64,000 nucleotides of DNA from Deltaproteobacteria bacterium. Its GTDB lineage: Bacteria; Myxococcota_A; Polyangia; Haliangiales; Haliangiaceae. Position numbers and translations under genes: made by a program. The notes beneath the pieces were generated by a model, which was given only the letters and a program-made list of their open reading frames with translations, had not been told where the DNA came from and did not search any database. The stretch is from the NCBI GenBank assembly GCA_020630875.1, contig JAHDIH010000008.1, positions 62,214 through 126,213 on the forward strand, written 5' to 3'. How positions within the stretch are numbered: the stretch's first letter is position 1; every line of letters starts with the position of its first letter. Below, one piece after another: positions 36,293-43,774 of the stretch.

Positions 36293-37786
36293 ATGAGTAT
36301 TGGAATAGATATTAGCCCGAGTGAAGTGACTCTCGCTTTTGACGGCAAAGTGGTGACAGCTCCCTATTCTGGAGATTTTACAGACGCCCTTCGGTTTGCA
36401 GTGCAGGAGCACGGATTAAGTGGTCAGGCTGCGATTGTGATTGTGCGAGCGTCGCAGAGCTTTTCTCGCGTATTGACGTTGGAGCACGTGCCAACGAAGA
36501 AAGCCATTCTTGACCAAGTCGTCGGAAGTGAACTCGAGGCCCATCTGCCATTGGATCTTGAGGACCTTGCGATTTCTTATTCGCCACTTCCAGCAGAAGA
36601 AGGGGAGGAGGTTGGCGCTTTCCTCACCACAGCTGTCCCCATCGAAAAAGGTAGCGAGATCGTGAGGCAAGTGGAACTTGCGGGGTTGACCGTAAAAAGA
36701 GTAGTGAGTTTTCCGGGAGCTGCAGCGACCCTCATTGGACAGGTCAAGGAAACCTCCGGCCGAGCTCGAGTCGCCGATACGATAGCTTTAGTCGACGTAG
36801 GACGAGAAGTTACTGAGCTTTGCGTGAGCCACCAAGATGCCCCGATCTATGCACGATCGATTCAGCGAGGTACTAGCGATTTGTCCTCAGCAATTCAACG
36901 GACTTGGAATTGCGACGTGGTTCAAGCGGAAGAGCTTATGAATCGATACGGCGCGGTTGCTAATGTAGATGATGAGTTTGCCGCCCGTTACAACCAAGTA
37001 GTTGGCAGTGAGCTCTTTGCTATGCAGCGAGACTTAGGAAGGGCACTTCAAGCCACTGTGGAGGCCTCGCACAAAAAAGTTGATTTAGTGGTGCTTGGTG
37101 GCAGTGCTTCGTCTCTTCCGGGAGTCGCAAGCTGGTTCGAAAGCAAGCTTGGAATGCCGGTGGTTGCTGCCAGCGAGTTAGGTGTGGGAGATGCGTTTTT
37201 AGCCGAGGCGGCCTCTGCTTATGCTGCCAACCGTCGAAGAGATTTTGACTTAAAGTTAGGACAAGCATCTAGCTCAGAGTTAGCGCATTTGTTCCAGCCT
37301 GCGTTGCGAATCGCATTGGCGCTAGGAATCGTCTCGATGTTTGGAGTCTTGGCGCTTCTTGCCTCTGTTTATTCGCAACGAGAAGAAACCGCTGCGCTGC
37401 GGGCAAAGGTCGCTGCAGAGTCCACAAGACTATACGGAGGCCCCTTAGATCCATCACAAATTGATGCCATTGACAACGAAGATGATACTTCGGTCTCGCT
37501 GTTGCCCGACTTAAGTGCCTACGACGTATTGTTGTCGGTAAGTGCGGCGCTGCCCAAACCAAAAGATGTTTCGGTGGAGGTCGACAAAATATCGATCGAT
37601 GAAACGCAAGTCGTTATTGATTTGCGAGCAAAGAGTTCAGAAGAAATCGTAATGGTCGAAAAATCTCTCAAGAACATCGGTTGTTTAAAGCTTCGTACGA
37701 AGGGCGATGAACGCTTGGTAGCCAACGAGATGACAAAAGCCAGTCTGACCTACGATGCTGCCTGTTGGAGGAAAGATAATGAATAA
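36293..37786 (+). CDS. gspL: Type II secretion platform protein GspL
   Basis: A 497-aa protein. The cytoplasmic part (1-310) has an actin-like PilM/GspL fold (MSIGIDISPSEVTLAFDGK, ALVDVGREVTELCV, VVLGGSASSLPGV). A single membrane helix lies at about 337-357. The periplasmic C-terminus has the ferredoxin-like character of GspL. It recruits the ATPase GspE and binds GspM. The stop is inside the start region of gspM, with an 8-nt overlap. Confidence 0.9.
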   Translation: MSIGIDISPSEVTLAFDGKVVTAPYSGDFTDALRFAVQEHGLSGQAAIVIVRASQSFSRVLTLEHVPTKKAILDQVVGSELEAHLPLDLEDLAISYSPLPAEEGEEVGAFLTTAVPIEKGSEIVRQVELAGLTVKRVVSFPGAAATLIGQVKETSGRARVADTIALVDVGREVTELCVSHQDAPIYARSIQRGTSDLSSAIQRTWNCDVVQAEELMNRYGAVANVDDEFAARYNQVVGSELFAMQRDLGRALQATVEASHKKVDLVVLGGSASSLPGVASWFESKLGMPVVAASELGVGDAFLAEAASAYAANRRRDFDLKLGQASSSELAHLFQPALRIALALGIVSMFGVLALLASVYSQREETAALRAKVAAESTRLYGGPLDPSQIDAIDNEDDTSVSLLPDLSAYDVLLSVSAALPKPKDVSVEVDKISIDETQVVIDLRAKSSEEIVMVEKSLKNIGCLKLRTKGDERLVANEMTKASLTYDAACWRKDNE

Positions 37787-38342
37787 GGTCAAAGAGTGGT
37801 TTTCTGGGATTACAACTCGCGAACAAATTATCGTGATTGGACTTTCTATGGCATTGGTTGTCGGCTGTACGCTCGTCGGTGCTTATTCGGTGCTAAAAAA
37901 GAAAAGTAAACTCGAGTCAGAGGAGGCGGAGCTGCGTAGTGCGTTGGTGGTAATGGCTCTTCACCGACAGGAAGGACCTCCGCTCGCTGATACCAGTCAA
38001 GTGGAAATACCTGAAGAAGCGCCGCAACTAACGACTCTTCTTGACGATGCCGCAAAAAAGGCCAGTAGTGGTTTCGCAGAAGAAGAGAAGATTCAGATTC
38101 CTCGCAAGAAAACGTTAGATGGAAGCAAAGAGGGCGACATTCAAGAGACTTTGATGCAGACCGATTTGTCGAGTATCAAACTTGCGAAAGTGATGAGGTT
38201 TCTAGAGGAAATAGAAAAACAGTCTGACGTTGTAAAAATAAAAGAGCTCGAGATGCGTAGAGACCTGAGAGATAAAGAAAAGTCAAACGTACGTTTGGTT
38301 GTTAGCGGCTTTTCAAAAGTGGTTGAGAAAGAAGAGGAATAG
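37779..38342 (+). CDS. gspM: Type II secretion platform protein GspM
   Basis: A 187-aa bitopic protein starting MNKVKEWFSGITTREQIIVIG. One membrane helix (about 20-38) is followed by a coiled segment and a small periplasmic domain (GspM/PilO-like ferredoxin fold expected). The ATG at 37779 is chosen because GGAGG (37767-37771) sits 7 nt upstream. It overlaps the end of gspL. GspM stabilises GspL. Sequence similarity in this family is low; the call rests on topology and position. Confidence 0.87.
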   Translation: MNKVKEWFSGITTREQIIVIGLSMALVVGCTLVGAYSVLKKKSKLESEEAELRSALVVMALHRQEGPPLADTSQVEIPEEAPQLTTLLDDAAKKASSGFAEEEKIQIPRKKTLDGSKEGDIQETLMQTDLSSIKLAKVMRFLEEIEKQSDVVKIKELEMRRDLRDKEKSNVRLVVSGFSKVVEKEEE

Positions 38343-39685
38343 TGACCGAACGACAAGAAAAGTTGCTTCGAAGAGTCGGCTTCCCAGTCTTGGCTGTAGT
38401 TGCATTTATTTACGCTTTGCATCTGTCATTTCCATACGAGCGACTGATCAATGGCGCACTCGCCAACAGTAGCGTATCGCTAGACTACGATGATGTCTCC
38501 GCGTGTTTCATTCCTGGTTGCGTACGCTTAGAGAACCCCACTGCGAGCTGGAGTAGTGGAGAAGTTTCCGCGGAAGAGTTAACGGTCAATGTCTCAATCA
38601 TGCGCGGGTTGTTTTCAGGATTCTCTACGTTAGCTGGCGATGTTGATATGGACTTTGGTGATGGAGTTATCGAGACCGAGTTTAAGATCGATGGTAAAGG
38701 AACCTCCAAGTTGTCTGTGGAAACGAATAAGCTTGAGACAAGCAAAGTTCCCAACGTAGAAAAGGTAATGGGCATTCCACTTGCAGGGCCACTGGATGCG
38801 AATATTCAACTTAGTTTTCCGAGTAAGAAAGGTCGCGTTCTTTGGGAGCGTCCTACCGGGAAAGTGAAGTTGCGTTGCAAAGACTGTGAAATGGGAGATG
38901 GTGTTGAAACCGTTGAATTCGCAATGAGCCCAAAAGCCGATGCTGAAGTAGTAAAAATGGAAGTCCCCCGGTTGGAGCTTGGAGACTTTGGTGGGGAATT
39001 AGATGTTAAAAACGGAACGATAACTTTTAACGACTTTGGAAGTCAGTCACCAGATGGGGAGTTGTCGGTTAATGGTACCCTAAAGCTTGCCAAGAAAAGT
39101 AAGGCCTGGGACTTTGATCAATGCTGGAAGTTCAGCGTGTCGGAGAAGGTAAAGGAATTCGTTGTTGAGGGGGGCGAAGGAGAAGAAGCTCAAAAGGTTG
39201 GCGAAATTTTCTACCGTGCAGTTAACGGCTATCCGAAGCAATCTGACAGCAAAGTCCATATGAAATGGTTTGGCAAACTAGGTAATCGGAGAAGTCGAAG
39301 AATTCGTTTGCCCGACAGACCGTGCGAACTTGGCAAAAAGAAGAAGCCACCACGGAAAAACCGTACGATTCGCAAGCCAAAGTCGTCCAAAAGTTCGTCC
39401 TCTAAGTCCACAAGCTCTGAGTCTTCTAAAACGTCTTCTTCGTCGAGCTCTACGAACTCGAAGGGGAAAATAGCCGATGAACTCAGACCACGACGTGGCC
39501 CGGACGTCAATCGTCGCAATCGGGACGAACGAGCTGATGATAGAGAAGAGGTTGGAGATTATATCGACGACGGAAGATCTGATGATATCCGCGGCGATGA
39601 TGATCGAGATAGAGACGATCGGGATGTCGAGTTTCCTTCTGAGCAGGACGGTGATGGGGAGCCGCTTCCGCCGATTATTGATTAG
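38342..39685 (+). CDS. gspN: Type II secretion protein GspN with disordered Ser/Lys and Asp/Arg tail
   Basis: A 447-aa protein. It has an N-terminal membrane helix (about 13-32) and a periplasmic beta-rich domain to about residue 320 (LAGPLDANIQLSFPSKKG; GELSVNGTLKLAKKSKAWDF), as in deltaproteobacterial GspN. The last ~125 residues are low-complexity: Lys/Pro-rich, then a Ser-rich run (about 362-385), then Asp/Arg-rich, ending LPPIID. This tail is not part of the family core. The GTG start shares one base with the gspM stop. The 3' end overlaps the opposing FHA-regulator gene by 11 nt. It is the last gene of the operon. Confidence 0.83.
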   Translation: MTERQEKLLRRVGFPVLAVVAFIYALHLSFPYERLINGALANSSVSLDYDDVSACFIPGCVRLENPTASWSSGEVSAEELTVNVSIMRGLFSGFSTLAGDVDMDFGDGVIETEFKIDGKGTSKLSVETNKLETSKVPNVEKVMGIPLAGPLDANIQLSFPSKKGRVLWERPTGKVKLRCKDCEMGDGVETVEFAMSPKADAEVVKMEVPRLELGDFGGELDVKNGTITFNDFGSQSPDGELSVNGTLKLAKKSKAWDFDQCWKFSVSEKVKEFVVEGGEGEEAQKVGEIFYRAVNGYPKQSDSKVHMKWFGKLGNRRSRRIRLPDRPCELGKKKKPPRKNRTIRKPKSSKSSSSKSTSSESSKTSSSSSSTNSKGKIADELRPRRGPDVNRRNRDERADDREEVGDYIDDGRSDDIRGDDDRDRDDRDVEFPSEQDGDGEPLPPIID

Positions 39686-40988
39686 GGCGCGTGATGCAAA
39701 AACGTTTTGCCCGGTCGGCAAAAGTTGAGCTTGGCATGCCAATCGACTTTGCCGCCGCCCTCATGTTCCAGTTGTTTTCATGTAGTGCTTGGGTCATTCG
39801 GTCGCGTATCATCTTTTGAATCGTAGAGAGTGAGTCATTCTGGTGTGTGGCGTTTGTCCAAATAAACTTCATCGATAGTTCACCGGGCCCTTCCATAGCC
39901 ATAGCACGAATAATGTTTCCGCGTAGCTCTCGGACGTTACCGGGCCAGAGCGCTTGCTTCATTCTCGACATTGCATGTGGTGAGAACCAGCACTTGCCAT
40001 AGTGATGTTCATTGGCTCGTAAGAAGTGCTCTGCCAGTTCTTCTATATCTTCGAGTCGATGACGTAGCGGAGGTACTTTGATAATGAAGGTACCAACTCT
40101 ATAGAAGAGGTCTTCACGTATTGACGAAAATGAGTCTTCTGTTGGAATTTTGTTGGTGGCTGCAATAACCCTAAAATCAATTTTTTTACCTAGTGTAGAC
40201 CCTACTGGACGAACGACGCCGGTTTCTAGGACTCGAAGTAGATAGGGCTGCAAATGTATTGGCATCTCGCCAAGTTCATCAAGAAATATGGTGCCTTTGT
40301 TCGATTGTTGAAACAGTCCGGTCCGGTGGGAGCTAGCTCCTGTGAAAGATCCTTTCTCCGCGCCAAAGAGTTCGCTAGCAACTAGCGCCTCAGGAAGAGC
40401 TCCACAGTTCACGGGAACAAAGGGGGCGTGTTTTCGTTTGGACAAGGCGTGAATGCTTTGGGCGACCAACTCTTTACCACTTCCTGTCTCGCCAAGAATT
40501 AAAACGGAGCAGTGACTTGAAGCCGCATGAGTGATTAGTCTCGCTACCTCTTGCATCGCTCGGGAGGAACCAATCAGTTGTGTTTTAGGTTGCGTTAGTT
40601 CCTGACCTGACATTACTTGCAATGTCTTTGAACCTAAGGAAATCTTGTCTCCAACTTTGAGTTGTGCGGTTTGAACCATAACTCCATTTACGACTATCTG
40701 ATTACGCGCGCACTTTTCAGTAATTTGATGTCCCGACGAGGTAGCTCGAATGTCACAATGGAGGGCCGAGAGCGTTTCATCGCTTAAGCAAATGTCCGCA
40801 GCGCGGCTGTTTCCAACAACCTGTACTCCAGATGACTTTAATGGAAAGCGCTGTCCGGTCCTAATGTCTACTAGTGCGTTGCCTCGAGAGGTCACAGTTC
40901 GTTTGGGCTGTAAGGTTTTTCGTTTTGCACTCACGCAAGGCATTCGAACCGACAGCGCAAGAGTTGCTAAGGCCCCATGCCCACCCAT
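39675..40988 (-). CDS. FHA-domain sigma-54-dependent transcriptional activator
   Basis: A 437-aa enhancer-binding protein without a receiver domain. FHA domain about 35-128 (VVGNSRAADICLSD, LSALHCDI, VNGVMVQ). AAA+ domain 137-365 with Walker A GETGSGKE at 166-173, loop GSFTGA at 213-218 (Ser for the usual Ala) and LFLDELGEMP-like IFLDELGEMP. C-terminal Fis-type HTH about 395-430. FHA domains bind phosphothreonine, so control by a Ser/Thr kinase is expected rather than by a His kinase. This design is common in Myxococcota. If ATG 40988 is used it overlaps the fused moaD-moaE gene by 22 nt; ATG 40943 would leave a gap. Confidence 0.88.
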   Translation of the reverse strand: MGGHGALATLALSVRMPCVSAKRKTLQPKRTVTSRGNALVDIRTGQRFPLKSSGVQVVGNSRAADICLSDETLSALHCDIRATSSGHQITEKCARNQIVVNGVMVQTAQLKVGDKISLGSKTLQVMSGQELTQPKTQLIGSSRAMQEVARLITHAASSHCSVLILGETGSGKELVAQSIHALSKRKHAPFVPVNCGALPEALVASELFGAEKGSFTGASSHRTGLFQQSNKGTIFLDELGEMPIHLQPYLLRVLETGVVRPVGSTLGKKIDFRVIAATNKIPTEDSFSSIREDLFYRVGTFIIKVPPLRHRLEDIEELAEHFLRANEHHYGKCWFSPHAMSRMKQALWPGNVRELRGNIIRAMAMEGPGELSMKFIWTNATHQNDSLSTIQKMIRDRMTQALHENNWNMRAAAKSIGMPSSTFADRAKRFCITRPNQ

Positions 40989-41626
40989 TCAAAGCCTTCG
41001 CTAGAACGCTCCTTTTTCCATATCGGAGCATTCTTTTTCAGTTCCTCAATCAGCTGTCGGGCCGCGGCAAATGATTCTGCCCGGTGCGGAGAGGCAGCAC
41101 AGACGATGACCGCAATATCTCCGATAGTTAGCGAACCTATGCGATGCTCTATCGCAACGCGGCAAGGTGCATGGGATTGTTCTGCGTCACTTGCTATCTT
41201 TCGCAGTACTTTCTCTACCATGCCGCGGTACGCCGTGTACTGTAGTTGAGAGACGTCGCGGCCTTGACTGTGGTTTCGAACCACTCCAACGAATATACAG
41301 ATTCCTCCGAACTGTGGTGACTTTACCTTTGAAAGGCACCGGTCAATGGAAAGAGGCTCGCTGAGAAGTGCGACGTAGCTGTCTTGCCCTCCGCTTACCG
41401 GTGGGATCAGCGCCACTTCGTCTCCGTCGGAGAGAGGATGGGAAGAGTCTACAAATTCCTGATTGACGGCGATTCGACAACGTTGGCAAATCTTGTCCAG
41501 CGACGTCTGCTGAGTCGATACAAACTTTGCAACATCTCCTGCGGTTTGCTGCTCGAAGTTGATTACGTCGTAATCTTTACCCAATCGCTGCCTAAGTATC
41601 GCGAAGTATAGGACTTTGATGCTCAT
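40967..41626 (-). CDS. Fused molybdopterin synthase MoaD-MoaE
   Basis: A 219-aa protein. Residues 1-80 are MoaD-like (ubiquitin fold), ending in IPPVSGG with Gly79-Gly80. Residues 82-219 are MoaE-like (GGICIFVGVVRNHSQGR, EHRIGSLTIGD, SPHRAESF, and PIWKKE with the catalytic Lys). Molybdopterin synthase converts cyclic pyranopterin monophosphate to molybdopterin using a thiocarboxylate on the C-terminal Gly of MoaD. Here that Gly is internal, so cleavage after GG is expected, as reported for mycobacterial MoaX. The ATG at 41626 is chosen because it begins the MoaD fold and AAGG lies just upstream. No other molybdenum-cofactor gene is in the window. Confidence 0.9.
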   Translation of the reverse strand: MSIKVLYFAILRQRLGKDYDVINFEQQTAGDVAKFVSTQQTSLDKICQRCRIAVNQEFVDSSHPLSDGDEVALIPPVSGGQDSYVALLSEPLSIDRCLSKVKSPQFGGICIFVGVVRNHSQGRDVSQLQYTAYRGMVEKVLRKIASDAEQSHAPCRVAIEHRIGSLTIGDIAVIVCAASPHRAESFAAARQLIEELKKNAPIWKKERSSEGFEWVGMGP

Positions 41627-41645
41627 CTGCCTTATCCTCGGATCA

Positions 41646-41996
41646 ATGGGTGGAAAGAGCAAGTCTCCGGTGGCACACGAAACTTTCGAGCCGATTTATC
41701 AAGCGATTCGTGAGATTCCACAAGGGCGTATCGCAACGTACAGTGATGTTGGACTCGTTTGCGGTTATCCCAGAGGCGGGCGAGTCGTTGCCAGAGCGCT
41801 GAGGGTTAGTACCAAAGAGCACCTACTTCCCTGGTATCGCGTCATGGGAAAGTCCTCTGGGAGTTGGGCCCATATCGCAATTCGCAGTCCTGGTCTGGCT
41901 TCGATTCAAAGACAAATGCTTGAATCGGAGGGGGTAGTGTTTAGTAGAAATGGGAAAGTTTCACTGAAGCAGTTTGGTCTTCTTCAACTACTCTGA
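41646..41996 (+). CDS. Alkyltransferase-like protein (Atl), MGMT family without catalytic Cys
   Basis: A 116-aa protein matching only the DNA-binding domain of O6-alkylguanine-DNA alkyltransferases (FEPIYQAIREIPQGRIATYSDV, RVVARALR). The active-site PCHRV is replaced by PWYRV at 62-66, Trp at the Cys position, the hallmark of Atl proteins. Such proteins bind O6-alkylguanine without repairing it and recruit nucleotide excision repair. The ATG at 41646 is chosen over the TTG at 41616, which would add ten hydrophobic residues inside the divergent moaD-moaE start. The gene is divergent from moaD-moaE with 19 nt between. Confidence 0.87.
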   Translation: MGGKSKSPVAHETFEPIYQAIREIPQGRIATYSDVGLVCGYPRGGRVVARALRVSTKEHLLPWYRVMGKSSGSWAHIAIRSPGLASIQRQMLESEGVVFSRNGKVSLKQFGLLQLL

Positions 41997-42043
41997 CTGC
42001 ATCAGAGCTCTTGACTTTTTTTTCTTTCTGCCAACGTCGAGGT

Positions 42044-42412
42044 ATGGGTTTCAAGGTGAAAGTTAAATCTAATGAGTTGTGGGCGAAGTATACGTTCAAA
42101 GAGATTTATCCACACTATGTATCAAAAGTGGAACGCAAAGGGCGAACAAAGACGGAGCTATCGCAAGTCATAGAATGGTTGACTGGTTACAACGAAAAAA
42201 CTGTCTCAAAGTTGTGCGCAGAAGAAGTAACGCTGGAGACATTTTTCGAACGAGCTACGATTCATCCTAACGCTCACCTAATTACTGGTAGCATATGCGG
42301 CTATCGTGTGGAGGACATAATAGACCGATTGACTCAACACGTACGTTACCTCGACAAGTTGGTAGACGAGTTGGCTCGTGGCCGCGTGCTAGAGAAAATT
42401 ATGAGACAGTAG
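42044..42412 (+). CDS. DUF2200 family protein
   Basis: A 122-aa soluble protein starting MGFKVKVKSNELWAKYTFKE. Recognisable DUF2200 blocks are YPHYVSKVERKGRTKTEL, VIEWLTGYNEKT, HLITGSICGYRVEDI and RYLDKLVDELARGRVLEKI. The family has no established function that I know of. ATG at 42044 is the most likely start; an upstream TTG at 42011 is poor. It follows the atl gene by 47 nt and converges on the GH5 gene with only 6 nt between stops. Confidence 0.75.
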   Translation: MGFKVKVKSNELWAKYTFKEIYPHYVSKVERKGRTKTELSQVIEWLTGYNEKTVSKLCAEEVTLETFFERATIHPNAHLITGSICGYRVEDIIDRLTQHVRYLDKLVDELARGRVLEKIMRQ

Positions 42413-42418
42413 CGCCAG

Positions 42419-43774
42419 TTATTGCCCAGTATTTATTTTTACGTCTACTGGCTTGTCTGAGTTCGCTAGAACTTCGACTGTGTCTCCTACCATTGTGCTG
42501 ACGCCACCTGTTACCTCCACGGTCACAGATTTTCCGTGAGGGGTGTCTATGATTGTTGGAGCAGCGACTTGTGGGTTGGGCTGAAAGGTCAATTGGTATT
42601 GTCCTGTGTCCCAACGGTACGACTGCGTCGTTGGCACACCCGCAACCGCCCTTGCATTTGGGCGGGTCAATGCTTCCACGAGGTTCCCTTTGGCGGCACC
42701 AGATTCATCGACTACGCTAAAGGTATCGTCGCCGGGGAAGTAAGCCCATGCCAGGCCACCGACGAGTCGCTCCAGTTGCGACTGTTGATGGTGGTTGATG
42801 TAAAGCTCAGTTTCGCTAAGGAAGCTACTGTCTGCACCGTATTCTGCCGCAATGAATGGAGCGTTCATGCTGTCAGCTTCTTCCTGAGCCAAACGGTAGT
42901 CACGGTCGATGGCTCGTTGATTCCCATCGTAGGCTTCGCCAGCAAAGCCACTCACGACCGCGTACAGATGAGGAGAGTAAATTACATTTTCACCTATCGG
43001 TTGAACGTAGCCATCAATACCTAGGTTACGAATGACGTGGGGGGAGTAAAACATGGTGGCATGCGGCATCGTATTTCGCATTTGTTTGAGAATCTTCTCG
43101 TAGAAGGGATGAAGAATCTCCGTGGCGAAAAACTCATTTTCGTAGCAGCTGACGCCATTGGGCTCGTTGAAAAAGTCGAAACCAACAACGGTTTTATCAT
43201 CTTTGAAGTGGTCAAAAACCGCTTGCCATGCTGAAAAGAAATGCTGTTGAAGCGGCACTCCGTCTGGCGCCATTTTGTTTTCCCATAAGTCGCAGTGAGC
43301 TTCGATGCTGCCGATCTCACTATTTTCGTGGGGAAACGCGTCACAAGTCCAAAGGGGAGCTCCCACACCATTATCGAAGCACGGGGACCATAGGTACTGG
43401 TGCATTTCGATGACCACCATGATTCCTGCATCTCTGGCCCAATCGACGACCGGTTGTACCTGCTCTGTAAAGTAGGACGTATCGATTTCTCCGATGGTTG
43501 GTTCGATGTACCTCCATGCCACCGGTAAACGGATGGTGTTGTGTCCCCAGCTTGCAATCCTGTCAAGGTCGGAGGCAAGCGGCCCTCGCGGCTCTCCGAT
43601 GAAGTCGCCGAACTCTAAACCGGAGAAGTTCATTCCCTGAATCAGGACGATGCGGCCTTCACTGTCTCGTACCCACTTTCCATCCGTAGTGATGGTACGT
43701 TCCGCTTTCACTAGTGGAATAATTTCTTCTCCACCGCATCCGAGTAGCACTGCGAGTAAGACGTAATGCTTCAC
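42419..43774 (-). CDS. Glycoside hydrolase family 5 lipoprotein
   Basis: A 451-aa protein with signal and lipobox LLGC (Cys13). A TIM-barrel GH5 domain follows (about 28-355): NFSGLEFGDF, HNTIRLPVAWRYIEPTIGEI, acid/base E204 in FDFFNEPNG and nucleophile E311 in IAAEYGAD. The C-terminal ~90 residues form a beta domain (GQYQLTFQPNPQ). The pattern resembles endoglycoceramidase-like and related GH5 members more than classical cellulases, but the substrate cannot be fixed. Being a lipoprotein, it would sit on a membrane facing the periplasm or exterior. The start overlaps the stop of the upstream glutamate-synthase-like gene in ATGA. Confidence 0.85.
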   Translation of the reverse strand: MKHYVLLAVLLGCGGEEIIPLVKAERTITTDGKWVRDSEGRIVLIQGMNFSGLEFGDFIGEPRGPLASDLDRIASWGHNTIRLPVAWRYIEPTIGEIDTSYFTEQVQPVVDWARDAGIMVVIEMHQYLWSPCFDNGVGAPLWTCDAFPHENSEIGSIEAHCDLWENKMAPDGVPLQQHFFSAWQAVFDHFKDDKTVVGFDFFNEPNGVSCYENEFFATEILHPFYEKILKQMRNTMPHATMFYSPHVIRNLGIDGYVQPIGENVIYSPHLYAVVSGFAGEAYDGNQRAIDRDYRLAQEEADSMNAPFIAAEYGADSSFLSETELYINHHQQSQLERLVGGLAWAYFPGDDTFSVVDESGAAKGNLVEALTRPNARAVAGVPTTQSYRWDTGQYQLTFQPNPQVAAPTIIDTPHGKSVTVEVTGGVSTMVGDTVEVLANSDKPVDVKINTGQ

